This document shows, piece by piece, positions 54,667 through 64,000 of a DNA stretch of 64,000 nt (its first letter is position 1; each line of letters begins with the position of its first letter). This stretch comes from Aeromonas enteropelogenes (GTDB lineage Bacteria > Pseudomonadota > Gammaproteobacteria > Enterobacterales > Aeromonadaceae): positions 1 through 64,000 of the forward strand of contig NZ_CDCG01000016.1 of the NCBI RefSeq assembly GCF_000819845.1. Reading direction: 5' to 3'. A program made the translations under genes and the position numbers. The notes under the pieces were generated by a model. It was not told the DNA's origin and did not search any database. It saw only the letters and a program-made list of their open reading frames with translations.

Positions 54667-57527
54667 CAGGCAAATTGACGAGTTTCGCCGTCACCCTCGA
54701 CGTTGGTGACACAGCGGCCACAGATCTCTTCGTGACCGGCGATGGTACCCACGTCTTCCACATGGTGCCAGCAGCGGTCGCACTTGGCGGCGGCAGACTG
54801 GGCCACGCTCAGCCACAGGTCATCACGCTCGGTCGCTACAGTCCCTTCCGGAGCCGCATCGGCCACGACCACCTTGGCCTTGGAGGTGAGCAGCACGAAG
54901 CGCAGCTCGTCGGCCAGGGTGTTGAGGCGGGCAGCCAGCTCCGGCTTGGCGAACAGGGTCACTTCGGCCTGCAGGGAGCCACCGATGCGCTTCTCGCCAC
55001 GGGCGGCTTCCAGCGCCTTGTTCACTTCACCACGCACAGTGAGGATCTCGGCCCAGAACTCGTCGTTCAGCACTTCACCCGCTTCCAGCCCAAACAGGCC
55101 GTCGTACCACTCCTCGGTGAACACGAACTCGCCACGCTCGCCCGGCAGCAGTGCCCATATCTCGTCAGCGGTGAAGCTCATGATGGGTGCCATCCAGCGC
55201 ACCATGGCCTCGGCGATGTGATAGAGAGCAGTCTGGCAGGAGCGGCGGGCCAGGCTGTCCGCCTTGGCGGTGTACTGACGGTCCTTGATGACATCCAGAT
55301 AGAAAGAGCCCATCTCGATGGAACAGAACTGCATCAGCTTCTGGGTAACGCCATGGAAGTTGTACTCGTCAAACGCAGCCACGATCTCGGCCTGTACTGC
55401 CTTGGCACGGCCCACGGCCCAGCGATCCACTACGACCATGTCGGCAGGCGCGACCATGTCGGTCGCCGGATTGAAGCCGTTCAGGTTAGCCAGCAGGAAG
55501 CGGGCAGTGTTGCGGATGCGACGATAGGCGTCGGCGGAGCGCTTGAGGATCTCGTCGGAGACGGTCATCTCGCCGGTGTAGTCGGTGCTGGCAACCCACA
55601 GACGCAGGATGTCGGCACCCAGCTTGTTCATCACGTCCTGGGGGCTCACCACGTTGCCGATGGACTTGGACATCTTGCGGCCCTGACCGTCCACGGTGAA
55701 GCCGTGGGTCAGCACCTGGTTGTAGGGGGCCTTGTCCTTCATCGCCACGCCGATCATCAGGGAGGACATGAACCAGCCGCGGTGCTGGTCAGAGCCTTCC
55801 AGATACATGTCGGCCGGTTTGCCGTTGAACTCGGGACGAGCGTCGACCACGGAGGCGTGAGTAGAGCCGGAGTCGAACCAGACGTCCAGGGTGTCAGGCA
55901 CCTTGTCGTACAGATCGGCATCGGCGCCGAGCAGCTCGGCCTTGTCCAGATCCCACCAGGCCTGGATGCCGGATTGCTCGACCCGCTTGGCCACTTCATG
56001 CATCAGGCGCACGGATTCCGGGTGCAGCTCCTGGGTCTCTTTATGGACGAACAGGGAGATGGGCACGCCCCAGGTACGCTGACGGGAGATACACCAGTCC
56101 GGGCGACCTTCCACCATGGCCTGGATGCGGTTCTTGCCCCATGCCGGGACCCAGCCGCTCTGGCCGTGCTGAGCGATGCCATCCTTCTCGATGCGATCGA
56201 TCTCTTCCAGGGCGCGCTTGCGCAGACCGTTCTGATCCATGCTGATGAACCACTGCGGGGTAGCGCGGAAGATGATCGGAGTCTTGTGGCGCCAGCAGTG
56301 GGGGTAGGAGTGGTTGAACACCTTGTGGTGCAGCAGGGCGCCGCGCTCGGTCAGCACCTCGACCACAGCCGCATTGGCCTTGAATACATGCTGGCCGGCA
56401 AACAGTTCGGTATCCGGCAGGTAGACGCCGTTGCTACCCACCGGGTTGGCCACTTCCAGACCGTATTTCTGGCCGACCAGGAAGTCTTCCTGACCATGGC
56501 CAGGAGCTGTGTGAACGGCGCCGGTACCGGCGTCCAGGGTGACGTGATCACCCAGCACCACAGGCACGTCGAAGCTGTAGAAGGGGTGGTTGAAGCGCAG
56601 CAGCTCGAGGGCCGCCCCCTTGGCGTAACCCAGGTTGTGGTAGTGCTCGATGCCGGCGCGGTCCATCACATCCTTGACCAGCTCGGCAGCCAGGATCAGG
56701 CGCTCGGGGTTGTCCCCTTCGACCTGCACCAGGGCATAGTCGAGATCGGCGTGCATGGCGATGGCGCGGTTGGCCGGCAGGGTCCACGGGGTGGTGGTCC
56801 AGATCACCGCAGAGAGGGTGCCCTTGCCGGTGTGCCCTTCGGCGCAGTCAAACTTGGCAGCAACGGCTGCTTCATCGACGGCCTTGAAGCGCACGTCAAT
56901 GGAGGGGGAGTTCTTGTCGTAGTATTCGACTTCGGCTTCAGCCAGGGCAGAGCCGCAATCGGTACACCAGTGCACCGGCTTGGAGCCCTTGTGCAGGTGG
57001 CCGTTCTCGACGATCTTGGCCATGGAGCGGATGATGTTGGCTTCAGTGCCAAAATCCATGGTCAGATAGGGGTGTTCCCAGTCACCCAGCACACCCAGGC
57101 GGATGAAGTCGGCCTTCTGGGCCTCGATCTGGGTCTTGGCATACTTGCGGCACTCGGCGCGGAACTCGGCGGCGGAAACCTTCTCGCCCGGCTTGCCGAC
57201 CATGCCTTCCACTTTCAGTTCGATGGGCAGACCGTGGCAGTCCCAACCCGGGACATAGGGGGAATCGAAGCCGGACAGGCCCTTGGACTTGATGATGATG
57301 TCTTTGAGGATCTTGTTGACCGAGTGACCGATGTGAATGTTGCCGTTCGCATAGGGGGGGCCATCGTGCAGAATGAAAGAAGGCTTGCCCGCTTTGGCGC
57401 GGCGAATAGCGCCGTAGAGATCCTGATCGTACCAACGCTTGAGCATGTTGGGTTCGCGCTTGGCCAGATCGCCACGCATCGGAAACTCGGTTTCCGGAAG
57501 ATTCAGGGTGTGTTTATAGTCGCTCAT
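54666..57527 (-). CDS. ileS: isoleucyl-tRNA synthetase
   Basis: 953-residue class Ia synthetase. HIGH-type motif GNIHIGHS near 60, CP1 editing domain with [13 protein letters not shown] near 245, KMSKS near 616, and a C-terminal zinc finger [12 protein letters not shown]...CGRC (about 915-940). It charges tRNA(Ile) and edits Val. Its ATG overlaps the ribF stop by one base. Confidence 0.99.
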   Translation of the reverse strand: MSDYKHTLNLPETEFPMRGDLAKREPNMLKRWYDQDLYGAIRRAKAGKPSFILHDGPPYANGNIHIGHSVNKILKDIIIKSKGLSGFDSPYVPGWDCHGLPIELKVEGMVGKPGEKVSAAEFRAECRKYAKTQIEAQKADFIRLGVLGDWEHPYLTMDFGTEANIIRSMAKIVENGHLHKGSKPVHWCTDCGSALAEAEVEYYDKNSPSIDVRFKAVDEAAVAAKFDCAEGHTGKGTLSAVIWTTTPWTLPANRAIAMHADLDYALVQVEGDNPERLILAAELVKDVMDRAGIEHYHNLGYAKGAALELLRFNHPFYSFDVPVVLGDHVTLDAGTGAVHTAPGHGQEDFLVGQKYGLEVANPVGSNGVYLPDTELFAGQHVFKANAAVVEVLTERGALLHHKVFNHSYPHCWRHKTPIIFRATPQWFISMDQNGLRKRALEEIDRIEKDGIAQHGQSGWVPAWGKNRIQAMVEGRPDWCISRQRTWGVPISLFVHKETQELHPESVRLMHEVAKRVEQSGIQAWWDLDKAELLGADADLYDKVPDTLDVWFDSGSTHASVVDARPEFNGKPADMYLEGSDQHRGWFMSSLMIGVAMKDKAPYNQVLTHGFTVDGQGRKMSKSIGNVVSPQDVMNKLGADILRLWVASTDYTGEMTVSDEILKRSADAYRRIRNTARFLLANLNGFNPATDMVAPADMVVVDRWAVGRAKAVQAEIVAAFDEYNFHGVTQKLMQFCSIEMGSFYLDVIKDRQYTAKADSLARRSCQTALYHIAEAMVRWMAPIMSFTADEIWALLPGERGEFVFTEEWYDGLFGLEAGEVLNDEFWAEILTVRGEVNKALEAARGEKRIGGSLQAEVTLFAKPELAARLNTLADELRFVLLTSKAKVVVADAAPEGTVATERDDLWLSVAQSAAAKCDRCWHHVEDVGTIAGHEEICGRCVTNVEGDGETRQFA

Positions 57528-58501
57528 CAGTCCTGGGTTCCCTTCTTTTCTAAAAGAGTGCTGGGTAAATGAAATTGTGGCAGCCCGAACCAGGCTCGGG
57601 CCGCCAGGGCATCTCGTTCGATTTGCTCTTTCAAGGCAGAGAAAGAGGCAAACTTCTGCTCTTCGCGCAGCTTGTGGCGAAGCAGCACCTTGACCTGTTG
57701 ACCATATAGATCACCAGAAAAATCAAATAGATGTACTTCCAATCTAGCTTGTGTACCGCTCAAGGTAGGCCGTACACCCACATTGGCGACACCGGGGAAG
57801 GTCTTGCCGGAACATAACACTTCCACCGCGAACACGCCACCGACCGGGATAACCTGGCGCTTGAGGGCCAGATTGGCAGTAGGAAAACCTATGGTGCGCC
57901 CCAGCTTGTCGCCGTGGGCCACCCTGCCGCTGATGGTATAGGGGCGGCCAAGCATCAGCTCCACCTCGGCCATCCGTCCAGCCTTGAGGGCTTCGCGCAC
58001 CAGGGTGCTGCTCACCCGCTGGCGGGACAGCTGGAAACTTTGGGTGCTGATCACTTCGAAACCGAAGCGGCGGCCCGCCTCTTCCAGCAGGTGAAAATCC
58101 CCTTCCCGCCCCTTGCCGAAGCGAAAGTCATCGCCGACCACCAGGTAGCGCACGCCGAGTTTCTCGACCAGTAGTTGCTCGATAAAGGTGGACGCCGCCT
58201 GTCCGGCAAAACGGTGGCTGAAGCGCACGCAGAGCAGGCGATCGATCTGCAGCCCCTTGAGCGCTTCATACTTTTCCCGCAACCGGCTGAGCCGGGCCGG
58301 GGCCGCAGCGCCGGCAAACAGCTCCAGCGGCTGGGGCTCAAACAGCATGACGCAGGCGGGCAATCCCAGATGGGCCGCTTTCTCCTTGAGACGTGCCAGT
58401 ACCGCATGGTGACCCTGATGAACCCCATCAAAGTTGCCAATGGTCAATACACATCCCCGGTGACGGGGCTTGAGATTATGAATGCCGCGAATAAGCTCCA
58501 T
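57527..58501 (-). CDS. ribF: bifunctional riboflavin kinase/FAD synthetase
   Basis: 324-residue enzyme. The N-terminal FAD synthetase domain has [10 protein letters not shown], and the C-terminal flavokinase has [11 protein letters not shown]. It makes FMN from riboflavin and then FAD. The start MELIRGIHN at 58501 matches E. coli RibF. The 61-base gap to murJ suggests that murJ and ribF may be co-transcribed. No FMN riboswitch was seen. Confidence 0.97.
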   Translation of the reverse strand: MELIRGIHNLKPRHRGCVLTIGNFDGVHQGHHAVLARLKEKAAHLGLPACVMLFEPQPLELFAGAAAPARLSRLREKYEALKGLQIDRLLCVRFSHRFAGQAASTFIEQLLVEKLGVRYLVVGDDFRFGKGREGDFHLLEEAGRRFGFEVISTQSFQLSRQRVSSTLVREALKAGRMAEVELMLGRPYTISGRVAHGDKLGRTIGFPTANLALKRQVIPVGGVFAVEVLCSGKTFPGVANVGVRPTLSGTQARLEVHLFDFSGDLYGQQVKVLLRHKLREEQKFASFSALKEQIERDALAARAWFGLPQFHLPSTLLEKKGTQD

Positions 58502-58562
58502 CGGTGCCTTGTACGTTGCTGTTATGAAAATCGCCGGATTATATATCAGGCAGCAATCAGGA

Positions 58563-60128
58563 TCAGCCCTCATGCCCCGATTTCAGGTGTCTTGGCCGAA
58601 TTCCCAGCGCCAACAGCGCCACCGCATAGATGGCAGCCCCCAGGGAGAGCAACATGGCCAGTTCCAGGGTGGCCTTGCCCATGCCCCAGGCGCCCCACTG
58701 GGCCAGATCCGGCGACAGATAAGCCAGCACGCCCCCCATCAGCAAGGTCGCCACCAGCAATTTGAGACAGAACACGCCGGTCTGGCGGGATGGACGGTAG
58801 ACGCTCTGCTGATACAGCCCCTTGAACAGCAAGGCTGCGTTCAGGGTGCCGGAGCAAGCGGTGGCCAGCGCCAACCCCACATAACCCAGGGGATAAATAA
58901 AGATGAGGTTGCACACCATGTTGGCCACCATGGCCATGATGCCAATGCGAACCGGGGTTTTGGTGTCCTGACGGGCGTAGTAACCCGGCGCCAGCACCTT
59001 GATCAGCATCAGCGACAACAGGCCTGTGGTGGAAGCCAGCAGGCTCGCACTGGACATGCTCACCTCGTGCAAACCGAACTCGCCGCGCATGAACAGTACC
59101 CGTAGTATGGGTTCACGCATCACCGCGATCCCCACCATGGCGGGCAAGCCAAGCAGCACCACCATCCGCACCCCCCAATCCATGGTGCGGGAGAAATCGG
59201 CCGGGTCGGCATCCACATGTTTCTTCGACAAGGCAGGCAGGATCACTGTGCTGATGGCCACTGCAAACAGGCCGAGGGGGAATTCCAGCAAGCGATCAGA
59301 ATAGTAGAGGTAGCTGATGGCACCGGTAGCCAGAAAAGAGGCCAGCATGGTGTTGATCAGCAGGTTGATCTGGCTGACCGAGACGCCGAATAACGCCGGG
59401 ATCATCAGGGTGCGGATCTTCACTACACCGGGGTGATGCCATCCCCACTTGGGCCAGACCAGCATGTTGATTTGCCGTAAAAATGGGAACTGGAACAAAA
59501 ATTGAACCAAGCCGCCCAAAAATACCCCTATCGCCAGCGAGAGCTCTGGCTTCTCCATCATGGGCGCAATCCACCAGGCGGCCGCAATCATGGTGATGTT
59601 GAGAAATACCGGGGTAAATGACGAGACGGCAAAACGGCCGAAGGTATTGAGAATGGCCCCAGCCATGGCGGTAAAGGTGATGAACCAGAGATAGGGGAAG
59701 GTTATCTTGAGCATCAGACTGGCCAGCTCGAACTTCTCGGCGGCAGGTCCGCCATGCAGCCAGTCCCAGAACCAGCCCCAGCCAAAGATGGCGGTCAGTA
59801 CGCCCGACCCGACCACGCCGAGCAGGGTCACCACGGTAACTATTCCCCCCAGGGTGCCCGCTACGGCGGCCAGCAACTCGCGCACCTCCCGCTCGTCACC
59901 GTTTTTTTTGTACTCCGTCATCACGGGGACAAACGCCTGGTTGAAAGCCCCTTCGGCGAACAGGCGGCGCAGAAAATTGGGAATGCGATTGGCGAAGAAG
60001 AAGACGTCGGCAGCCACCCCGGCACCGAGCAGATTCGCGATGACCACATCGCGGATCAGCCCCATCACACGGGATGCCAACGTCATTCCGGACACTATCA
60101 TGCCGGATTTGATCAATTTCTTACTCAA
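58563..60128 (-). CDS. murJ: lipid II flippase MurJ
   Basis: 521-residue MVF/MOP-family flippase with 14 predicted helices. SRVMGLIRDVVIANLLGAG and RLFAEGAFNQAFVPV carry the essential arginines. The N-terminus MSKKLIKSGMIVSGMTLASR matches Vibrio MurJ better than E. coli. The start codon is TTG at 60128 with AGAGG seven bases upstream. It exports lipid II for peptidoglycan synthesis. It is divergent from rpsT and upstream of ribF. Confidence 0.96.
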   Translation of the reverse strand: MSKKLIKSGMIVSGMTLASRVMGLIRDVVIANLLGAGVAADVFFFANRIPNFLRRLFAEGAFNQAFVPVMTEYKKNGDEREVRELLAAVAGTLGGIVTVVTLLGVVGSGVLTAIFGWGWFWDWLHGGPAAEKFELASLMLKITFPYLWFITFTAMAGAILNTFGRFAVSSFTPVFLNITMIAAAWWIAPMMEKPELSLAIGVFLGGLVQFLFQFPFLRQINMLVWPKWGWHHPGVVKIRTLMIPALFGVSVSQINLLINTMLASFLATGAISYLYYSDRLLEFPLGLFAVAISTVILPALSKKHVDADPADFSRTMDWGVRMVVLLGLPAMVGIAVMREPILRVLFMRGEFGLHEVSMSSASLLASTTGLLSLMLIKVLAPGYYARQDTKTPVRIGIMAMVANMVCNLIFIYPLGYVGLALATACSGTLNAALLFKGLYQQSVYRPSRQTGVFCLKLLVATLLMGGVLAYLSPDLAQWGAWGMGKATLELAMLLSLGAAIYAVALLALGIRPRHLKSGHEG

Positions 60129-60242
60129 GACGGGGCCTCTGGAACTGTCAGAATGAAAAGAATGCTGCTAGAATCGGCCGACAGTTTAACCGTCTCCCAT
60201 CTGACACACCACCGGGGGGCGGTGTTTATTTGCACAAATCAT

Positions 60243-60271
60243 TTGACAATATGTGGTTGGGAAGGCATATT
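60243..60271 (+). promoter_or_regulatory. rpsT promoter
   Basis: Perfect -35 TTGACA (60243-60248), 17-base spacer, and -10 CATATT (60266-60271), about 43 bases before the rpsT start. Confidence 0.65.
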
Positions 60272-60319
60272 TCTGGGCCTTTTCAATACACTCGCTAAGA
60301 CAGTTTTAGGAGTTTTACC

Positions 60320-60583
60320 TTGGCTAACATCAAATCTGCTAAGAAGCGCGCGATTCAGGCAGAAAAACGCCGTCAGCACAACGCCAGCCGTCGTTCCATG
60401 ACCCGTACCTACCTGAAAAAAGTAATTGCTGCCATCGCCTCTGGCGATAAAGCTGCTGCTGTTGCTGCTTTCGCTGTTGCTCAGCCGATCATGGATCGCA
60501 TGGCGACCAAAGGCCTGATCCACAAGAACAAAGCTGCTCGTCACAAGAGCCGCCTGTCTGCCCAGATCAAAGCTATGGCTTAA
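60320..60583 (+). CDS. rpsT: 30S ribosomal protein S20
   Basis: 87-residue S20, very basic, starting [18 protein letters not shown] after the initiator, with the typical RSRVRTYLKK-like [15 protein letters not shown]. The start codon is TTG at 60320 with TAGGAG upstream; E. coli rpsT also uses UUG, which contributes to its autoregulation. It binds 16S rRNA in the 30S body. It shares a terminator with hlyU. Confidence 0.98.
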   Translation: MANIKSAKKRAIQAEKRRQHNASRRSMTRTYLKKVIAAIASGDKAAAVAAFAVAQPIMDRMATKGLIHKNKAARHKSRLSAQIKAMA

Positions 60584-60606
60584 TCAGCTCACGCTGATCA
60601 AAGCTG

Positions 60607-60634
60607 AAAAAACCGGCCATTGTGCCGGTTTTTT
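60607..60634. terminator. bidirectional terminator, rpsT and hlyU-like gene
   Basis: AAAAAACCGGC / GCCGGTTTTTT with a 6-base loop between convergent genes; it touches the stop codon of the hlyU-like gene. Confidence 0.95.
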
Positions 60635-60935
60635 ATTTCTCTTCGCTGCAGTAGAGTCGATGCAGCAAACTGATCACCTCGCGCACCTCATGGCTGCGCA
60701 GCGAATAGAAGACCGTCTGGGCCTCTTTTCTGGTCGTGACCAATTCATCTCGCCGCAACAAAGCCAGATGCTGTGACAGGGCAGACTGACTCAGCCCCAA
60801 CCGCTCGTTAAGCTCCCCGACCGACAGCTCTCGCTCCAGTAGCTGGCACAGGATAAACAGCCTGCGTTCATTGGCCAGCGCCTTGAGAAGCGCCACCGCC
60901 TGACCGGCTTTGGCTTCCATCTCTTCCAGTTGCAT
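60633..60935 (-). CDS. hlyU: HlyU-type ArsR-family transcriptional regulator
   Basis: 100-residue winged-helix protein nearly colinear with V. cholerae HlyU: LKALANERRLFILCQLLERELSVGEL and LSQSALSQHLALLRRDELVTTRKEAQTVFYSL. It lacks the metal-binding CxC of ArsR/SmtB. It keeps C30 and C96, equivalent to the redox-sensitive pair of HlyU/BigR. In Vibrio, HlyU activates haemolysin and RTX toxin genes by displacing H-NS; targets here are unknown. The ATG at 60935 has GAGGAG upstream; a TTG one codon earlier is less likely. It lies 49 bases after nhaR. Confidence 0.9.
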   Translation of the reverse strand: MQLEEMEAKAGQAVALLKALANERRLFILCQLLERELSVGELNERLGLSQSALSQHLALLRRDELVTTRKEAQTVFYSLRSHEVREVISLLHRLYCSEEK

Positions 60936-60983
60936 CAAATGTCTCCTCTGCCAGTCGGCGATGATACGTGGTGACGAGCCGTT

Positions 60984-61916
60984 TTAAAACGACAGGGTGG
61001 CAGGCTGGATCGCCGAGAAGTTCTCCTGCCCGGCAAACAGGGAGGTGAAATCACTCTCGCATACCCGTTTGACTGCGGGGTGCTGGATCATCCGCTCGGC
61101 GAAGATGACGTAGTACTCCTCCGTCAAATCCTGGGTTTCCCCCAGCAACATCACCTCTTCCCCCTCCAGGATCTCCTCCCGGTAGATGGTGGGAGCCATG
61201 AAGATACCCTGATTGAAGAAACCGAATGCCTTCATCAGGGCCGCATCGTCGAACTCACCCAGGATACTCGGCGATACCCCCTGCTGCTCGAACCACTGGG
61301 TCAGTTGACGTCCCATGGCGGTACGGCGTCCGGGAATAAGCAGCTTGCGCTCCTCCAGACAGGCCGGAAAGGGTTTCTCGGGCAACGGCGCCTTGCAGAA
61401 GAAGCTGACACCACAGCCCCCGAGCCGCTTGGAGAGCAGCCCCGCGTGCTGGCTGGAATCCACCGGACAGTCGGAGAGGATCATGTCGAGCTTGTGCTCA
61501 CTGAGCTGCTCCAGCAGTAGTTCGTGGGTCGATTCGAAACAGCGCAGATGAATGGAGCCATCGTTGGGGATGACAGATAGCAGCACCCGACTGGCGAGGC
61601 GCTTGGAGAGAGCGTCGGCGATACCGACGTCGAACAGGATCTGGCTCTCCTTGCGATAGTTGACGATATCCAGCATCTCGTAGGAGAGGCTGAACATCTT
61701 GTCGGCATAGCGAAAAACCAGTTGGCCAAGTTCGGTCGCTTCGAGGGAACGTCCCTTGCGCTTGAGCAGTTTGCCACCCAGGCGCTGCTCCAGCAGCTTG
61801 ATCTGGCCGGTCACGGTTTGTGGTGTCAAAAAAAGGGCTTCCGCTGCCTGGGTAACGGAGCCCTTCTTTTGAGTCATCCAGAAATAATAGAGGTGGTTGT
61901 AGTTAAGGTGTGACAT
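60984..61916 (-). CDS. nhaR: NhaR, LysR-family activator of nhaA
   Basis: 310-residue LysR regulator beginning [21 protein letters not shown], with the [24 protein letters not shown], and a C-terminal effector domain including [10 protein letters not shown] and [14 protein letters not shown], all nearly identical to E. coli NhaR. It activates nhaA in response to Na+. Its start overlaps the end of the periplasmic-protein gene by 14 bases, so it is co-transcribed with nhaA. Confidence 0.96.
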   Translation of the reverse strand: MSHLNYNHLYYFWMTQKKGSVTQAAEALFLTPQTVTGQIKLLEQRLGGKLLKRKGRSLEATELGQLVFRYADKMFSLSYEMLDIVNYRKESQILFDVGIADALSKRLASRVLLSVIPNDGSIHLRCFESTHELLLEQLSEHKLDMILSDCPVDSSQHAGLLSKRLGGCGVSFFCKAPLPEKPFPACLEERKLLIPGRRTAMGRQLTQWFEQQGVSPSILGEFDDAALMKAFGFFNQGIFMAPTIYREEILEGEEVMLLGETQDLTEEYYVIFAERMIQHPAVKRVCESDFTSLFAGQENFSAIQPATLSF

Positions 61917-62307
61917 CCGATGGGGTTACCGCTTTTCGCGGGCTCCGGTAGCAGCTGAGTTCAACCGCCAGAATGTCATACATGTCGCTGACCGAGTCAA
62001 CCTTGTTCAAGGTAAACTGCTCCATCAAGCTGGCCTTGAGACGATCTTTATCCGGCTGGCGATCACCACAATAACGCTTGTTGGTGTGCTTGAGCCGCTC
62101 CCCCGCCCGGCTGCTTAAGGCCCGCTCATAGAAGGTTTCTCCGAAACGAGCCTTGGCCTGCTTGTCACCGAGCAGCAGGGCGCTGTCCACTACTCCGTTC
62201 AGGTAGGTAGAGCAGCTGGCCGAGGCTGCGTCCCGCTTGCACTCTTCCAGACCATCAGCCCAGACAAGGGGGCTGGCCAGCAACAGTAACAACCATGGTG
62301 TTTTCAT
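61903..62307 (-). CDS. periplasmic protein of unknown function between nhaA and nhaR
   Basis: 134-residue protein with a signal peptide (1-17, SPLVWA) and four cysteines (23, 32, 80, 119) that may form two disulfides. The helical chain contains [18 protein letters not shown], loosely reminiscent of Rap1a/Tai-type immunity folds, but that is weak. The function is unknown. It overlaps nhaA by four bases (ATGA) and nhaR by 14, so it is firmly embedded in this operon. GGAGGG precedes its ATG. Confidence 0.75.
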   Translation of the reverse strand: MKTPWLLLLLASPLVWADGLEECKRDAASASCSTYLNGVVDSALLLGDKQAKARFGETFYERALSSRAGERLKHTNKRYCGDRQPDKDRLKASLMEQFTLNKVDSVSDMYDILAVELSCYRSPRKAVTPSDVTP

Positions 62308-63494
62308 AATCCCTCCGCATTTTGATCTCCCTCCCCCTTGGGAAGAGACAACCGCAGTGCCAGATAGCCAACCAGCGCTGCCATGGTGGAACCCGCCAGG
62401 ATCCCGAGACGGGAGTAACTGCCATAATCCATCCCGCCATGCTCGAAGGCCAGCGATGCGATAAACATCGACATGGTAAAACCGATACCACAGAGAATGC
62501 TGACCGCAAAAATCTGCTTGAAATTGACTCCATTCGGCAACTGGGCGATCCCCAGCTTGACCGACAACCAGCTGATGGTAAACACCCCGAGCGGCTTGCC
62601 AACAAACAATCCCAGCATGATCCCCATGGGCACCGGGCTCATCAGGGAGGAGAGACCAATCCCCTCCAGCGAGACCCCAGCGTTGGCAAAGGCAAACAGC
62701 GGCAGGATCAGGAAGGCGGACCAGGGGTGCAGCGCATGCTCCAGATGCTTGAGCGGCGACGCATAACGCTTGCCATTGAGCGGGATCATGAAGCCCACCA
62801 CCACACCAGCCAGAGTCGCATGAACACCGGACTTGAGCACGGCCACCCAAAGTACCAGACCCACCACCATGTAGAGGCTAATCCTGTCCTCGCCACGGCG
62901 GTTCATCCAGAACAGGATCAGGGTCGCCATGATGCCTACCGCCAGCGCTGCCAACGACAGCTGTTGGGTATAGAAGAGCGCAATGATGATGATGACCCCC
63001 AGGTCATCCATGATCGCCAGCGCCAGCAGGAACACCTTTAGGCTCACCGGCACTCGCTTGCCCAGCAGCGCCATCACGCCAAGGGCAAATGCAATATCGG
63101 TAGCGGCAGGGATCGCCCAGCCAGCGCGGGCTACTTCGTCCGAATAGTTGAAGAAGGCATAGATGAGGGCCGGAGCCAGCATGCCGCCTACGGCCGCAAT
63201 GGCCGGGAAGGTCGCCTGCACACGGGACGAGAGCGCCCCTTCCAGCATTTCGCGTTTGACTTCCAGACCAACCAGCAGGAAGAAAATCGCCATCAGGCCA
63301 TCGTTGATCCAGAGCAGCAGCGGCTTGTTGATGTCAAGGGCGGAGATACGTACCTGTACCTGGGTATCGAGGAATGCCTGATACCCACCAGCCAATCCTG
63401 TGTTGGCCAATACCATTGCCAGCAATGCCGCCATGATCAGAATAATCCCGGAGGCAGCCTCCAGTTTCAGAAACTTCTTGATTACGTCACTCAT
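62304..63494 (-). CDS. nhaA: Na+/H+ antiporter NhaA
   Basis: 396-residue NhaA with 12 helices. The ion-binding aspartates are in [16 protein letters not shown] (equivalent to Asp163/164), with [14 protein letters not shown] (helix IV, Asp133 equivalent) also present. It exchanges 2 H+ for Na+ or Li+ at high pH. The start [16 protein letters not shown] at 63494 matches the family; the ribosome binding site is weak. First gene of nhaA-periplasmic protein-nhaR. Confidence 0.97.
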   Translation of the reverse strand: MSDVIKKFLKLEAASGIILIMAALLAMVLANTGLAGGYQAFLDTQVQVRISALDINKPLLLWINDGLMAIFFLLVGLEVKREMLEGALSSRVQATFPAIAAVGGMLAPALIYAFFNYSDEVARAGWAIPAATDIAFALGVMALLGKRVPVSLKVFLLALAIMDDLGVIIIIALFYTQQLSLAALAVGIMATLILFWMNRRGEDRISLYMVVGLVLWVAVLKSGVHATLAGVVVGFMIPLNGKRYASPLKHLEHALHPWSAFLILPLFAFANAGVSLEGIGLSSLMSPVPMGIMLGLFVGKPLGVFTISWLSVKLGIAQLPNGVNFKQIFAVSILCGIGFTMSMFIASLAFEHGGMDYGSYSRLGILAGSTMAALVGYLALRLSLPKGEGDQNAEGL

Positions 63495-63603
63495 GGTTAA
63501 AAAGTCCACAGTATTGCTTTTGTTTGAGTCTATAACGCGTAACAACTGATGGAAAATCGTTTCTTGTTGCTCAATACAACGGAAATACCGAAACGAAAAA
63601 CGG

Positions 63604-63626
63604 AGGCGCACAATTTCCATGCGCCT
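63604..63626 (-). other. hairpin in the nhaA upstream region
   Basis: AGGCGCA / TGCGCCT, a 7-bp stem with a 9-base loop, 110 bases before the nhaA start. T5 occurs a few bases later on the minus strand, so weak attenuation is possible. Apart from this, the small ORF at 63661 and the terminator at 63889, the stretch from 63495 to 63961 shows nothing recognisable. Confidence 0.35.
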
Positions 63627-63660
63627 TTTCCATCCCCATTCACTACCGATAACCTAGTCA

Positions 63661-63780
63661 TTAAAATGAATTTCCAGTTATTTTCATGAATAAACTCCAC
63701 TCTGGTTGGTACTGCTCCATCCAGGTTGTCACAGGCTTGCTCAAAGGCCCCATGAGCCGTCGCCGGAGTAGTTGAGTCAT
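63661..63780 (-). CDS. possible 39-residue small protein upstream of nhaA
   Basis: ATG at 63780 with AGGA five bases upstream; the product begins MTQLLRRRLMGPLSKPVTTW and continues with MEQYQPEWSLFMK, ending after 39 residues. It is basic at the N-terminus and aromatic in the middle, which is not typical of random GC-rich frames. It could be a leader peptide or a small protein of the nhaA transcript. No homologue is recalled. Confidence 0.35.
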   Translation of the reverse strand: MTQLLRRRLMGPLSKPVTTWMEQYQPEWSLFMKITGNSF

Positions 63781-63888
63781 GTTCATCCTGGTGCGTTGGA
63801 AATCTTCGCAAGCAACAACATATGACGCGCCAGTCACACCTCCCCCTGACTTAAGGCTATACCCTGAGGCGGTAAATAAAAACTCGAT

Positions 63889-63922
63889 AAAAAAAGCCAG
63901 TCAGGAGAATGACTGGCTTTTT
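63889..63922. terminator. bidirectional terminator near the right edge
   Basis: AAAAGCCAGTCA / TGACTGGCTTTT, a 12-bp stem with a 6-base loop. It would end the minus-strand gene whose last codons are at 63962. Confidence 0.93.
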
Positions 63923-63961
63923 GATTGAGTGACGAAGGTGTCACCTCGAACTAAAGAGAGA

Positions 63962-64000
63962 TTACTCTTCCAGGCTGATGCCTATGTTGGAAACGCCCCC
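63962..64000 (-). CDS. C-terminal end of an unidentified protein
   Basis: The last 12 codons read GGVSNIGISLEE followed by TAA at 63964-63962. The downstream intrinsic terminator supports a real gene end. Too little is visible to name it. Confidence 0.5.
   Translation of the reverse strand, partial: GGVSNIGISLEE

Noticed and set aside
54675-57572. 965-codon plus-strand ORF opposite ileS
   Set aside because: It is a mirror frame of ileS with no domains. ileS has HIGH and KMSKS motifs and overlaps its neighbours properly.
57527-58561. FMN riboswitch near ribF
   Set aside because: The 61-base gap to murJ is too short for the aptamer, and no aptamer sequence was seen.
63530-63811. 93-codon minus-strand ORF upstream of nhaA
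   Set aside because: It has no ribosome binding site and overlaps, in another frame, a better 39-codon candidate and the leader hairpin.

Overview
The window reads as an ordinary chromosomal stretch of a GC-rich gammaproteobacterium, most likely Aeromonas. This is inferred from protein sequences that sit between Enterobacteria and Vibrio (HlyU, NhaR, MurJ, Rsd, RavA, YjjV), from gene neighbourhoods (deo genes with nupC and yjjV, radA/serB/smp, holD-rimI, ribF-ileS-lspA-fkpB-ispH followed by minor pilins) and from GC-rich coding sequence. No database search was possible. No rRNA or tRNA genes, CRISPR arrays, insertion sequences or phage genes were recognised.

Layout. 1-6.4 kb: ravA-viaA chaperone genes, holD-rimI, a membrane thioredoxin-like protein, a long-chain acyl-CoA ligase and an orphan WaaP-like kinase. 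6.4-12.3 kb (mostly minus strand): gshA, a two-domain M16 peptidase, yqaA and a quinone-oxidoreductase-type dehydrogenase. 12.3-15.7 kb: a small accessory patch with a 55-residue membrane protein, a complete fosA, a coiled-coil membrane protein with a winged-helix-like tail, two tandem related small secreted proteins, and fpr. 15.7-22.4 kb: rpsF-rpsR-rplI (without priB), mntH with a Fur box, an AlaX editing protein, hupA, rsd, a PilZ protein and radA. 22.5-30 kb: a large protein with two PilZ domains, an alpha/beta hydrolase, serB, smp and a GAF-PAS3-GGDEF protein, so c-di-GMP signalling genes are concentrated here.

30-37.3 kb: nucleoside salvage, with deoC-deoA-deoB-deoD, xapX and nupC on the minus strand, then yjjV. 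37.3-38.1 kb: a lone prepilin and a small DUF5363-like protein. 38.2-41.3 kb: nadE-glnB-lipoprotein-luxS, closely packed in one direction.

41.4-52.5 kb: two type IV minor-pilin loci, face to face. The right one is the classic fimT-pilV-pilW-pilX-pilY1-pilE operon. The left one is a second set (FimT-, PilW- and PilX-like plus a 702-residue PilV-like prepilin) with a divergent PilE-like gene and no PilY1. 52.7-60.1 kb: the tightly overlapping ribF-ileS-lspA-fkpB-ispH run, preceded by murJ. 60.3-64 kb: rpsT, an HlyU-type ArsR regulator, and nhaA with a periplasmic protein and nhaR, ending in the last codons of an unidentified gene.

Most of the window is core metabolism and translation. The least explained parts are the second minor-pilin locus, the tandem secreted pair at 14.2-14.9 kb, the 334-residue membrane protein at 13 kb, the nadE-glnB pairing, and several strong inverted repeats that lack a U-tract.
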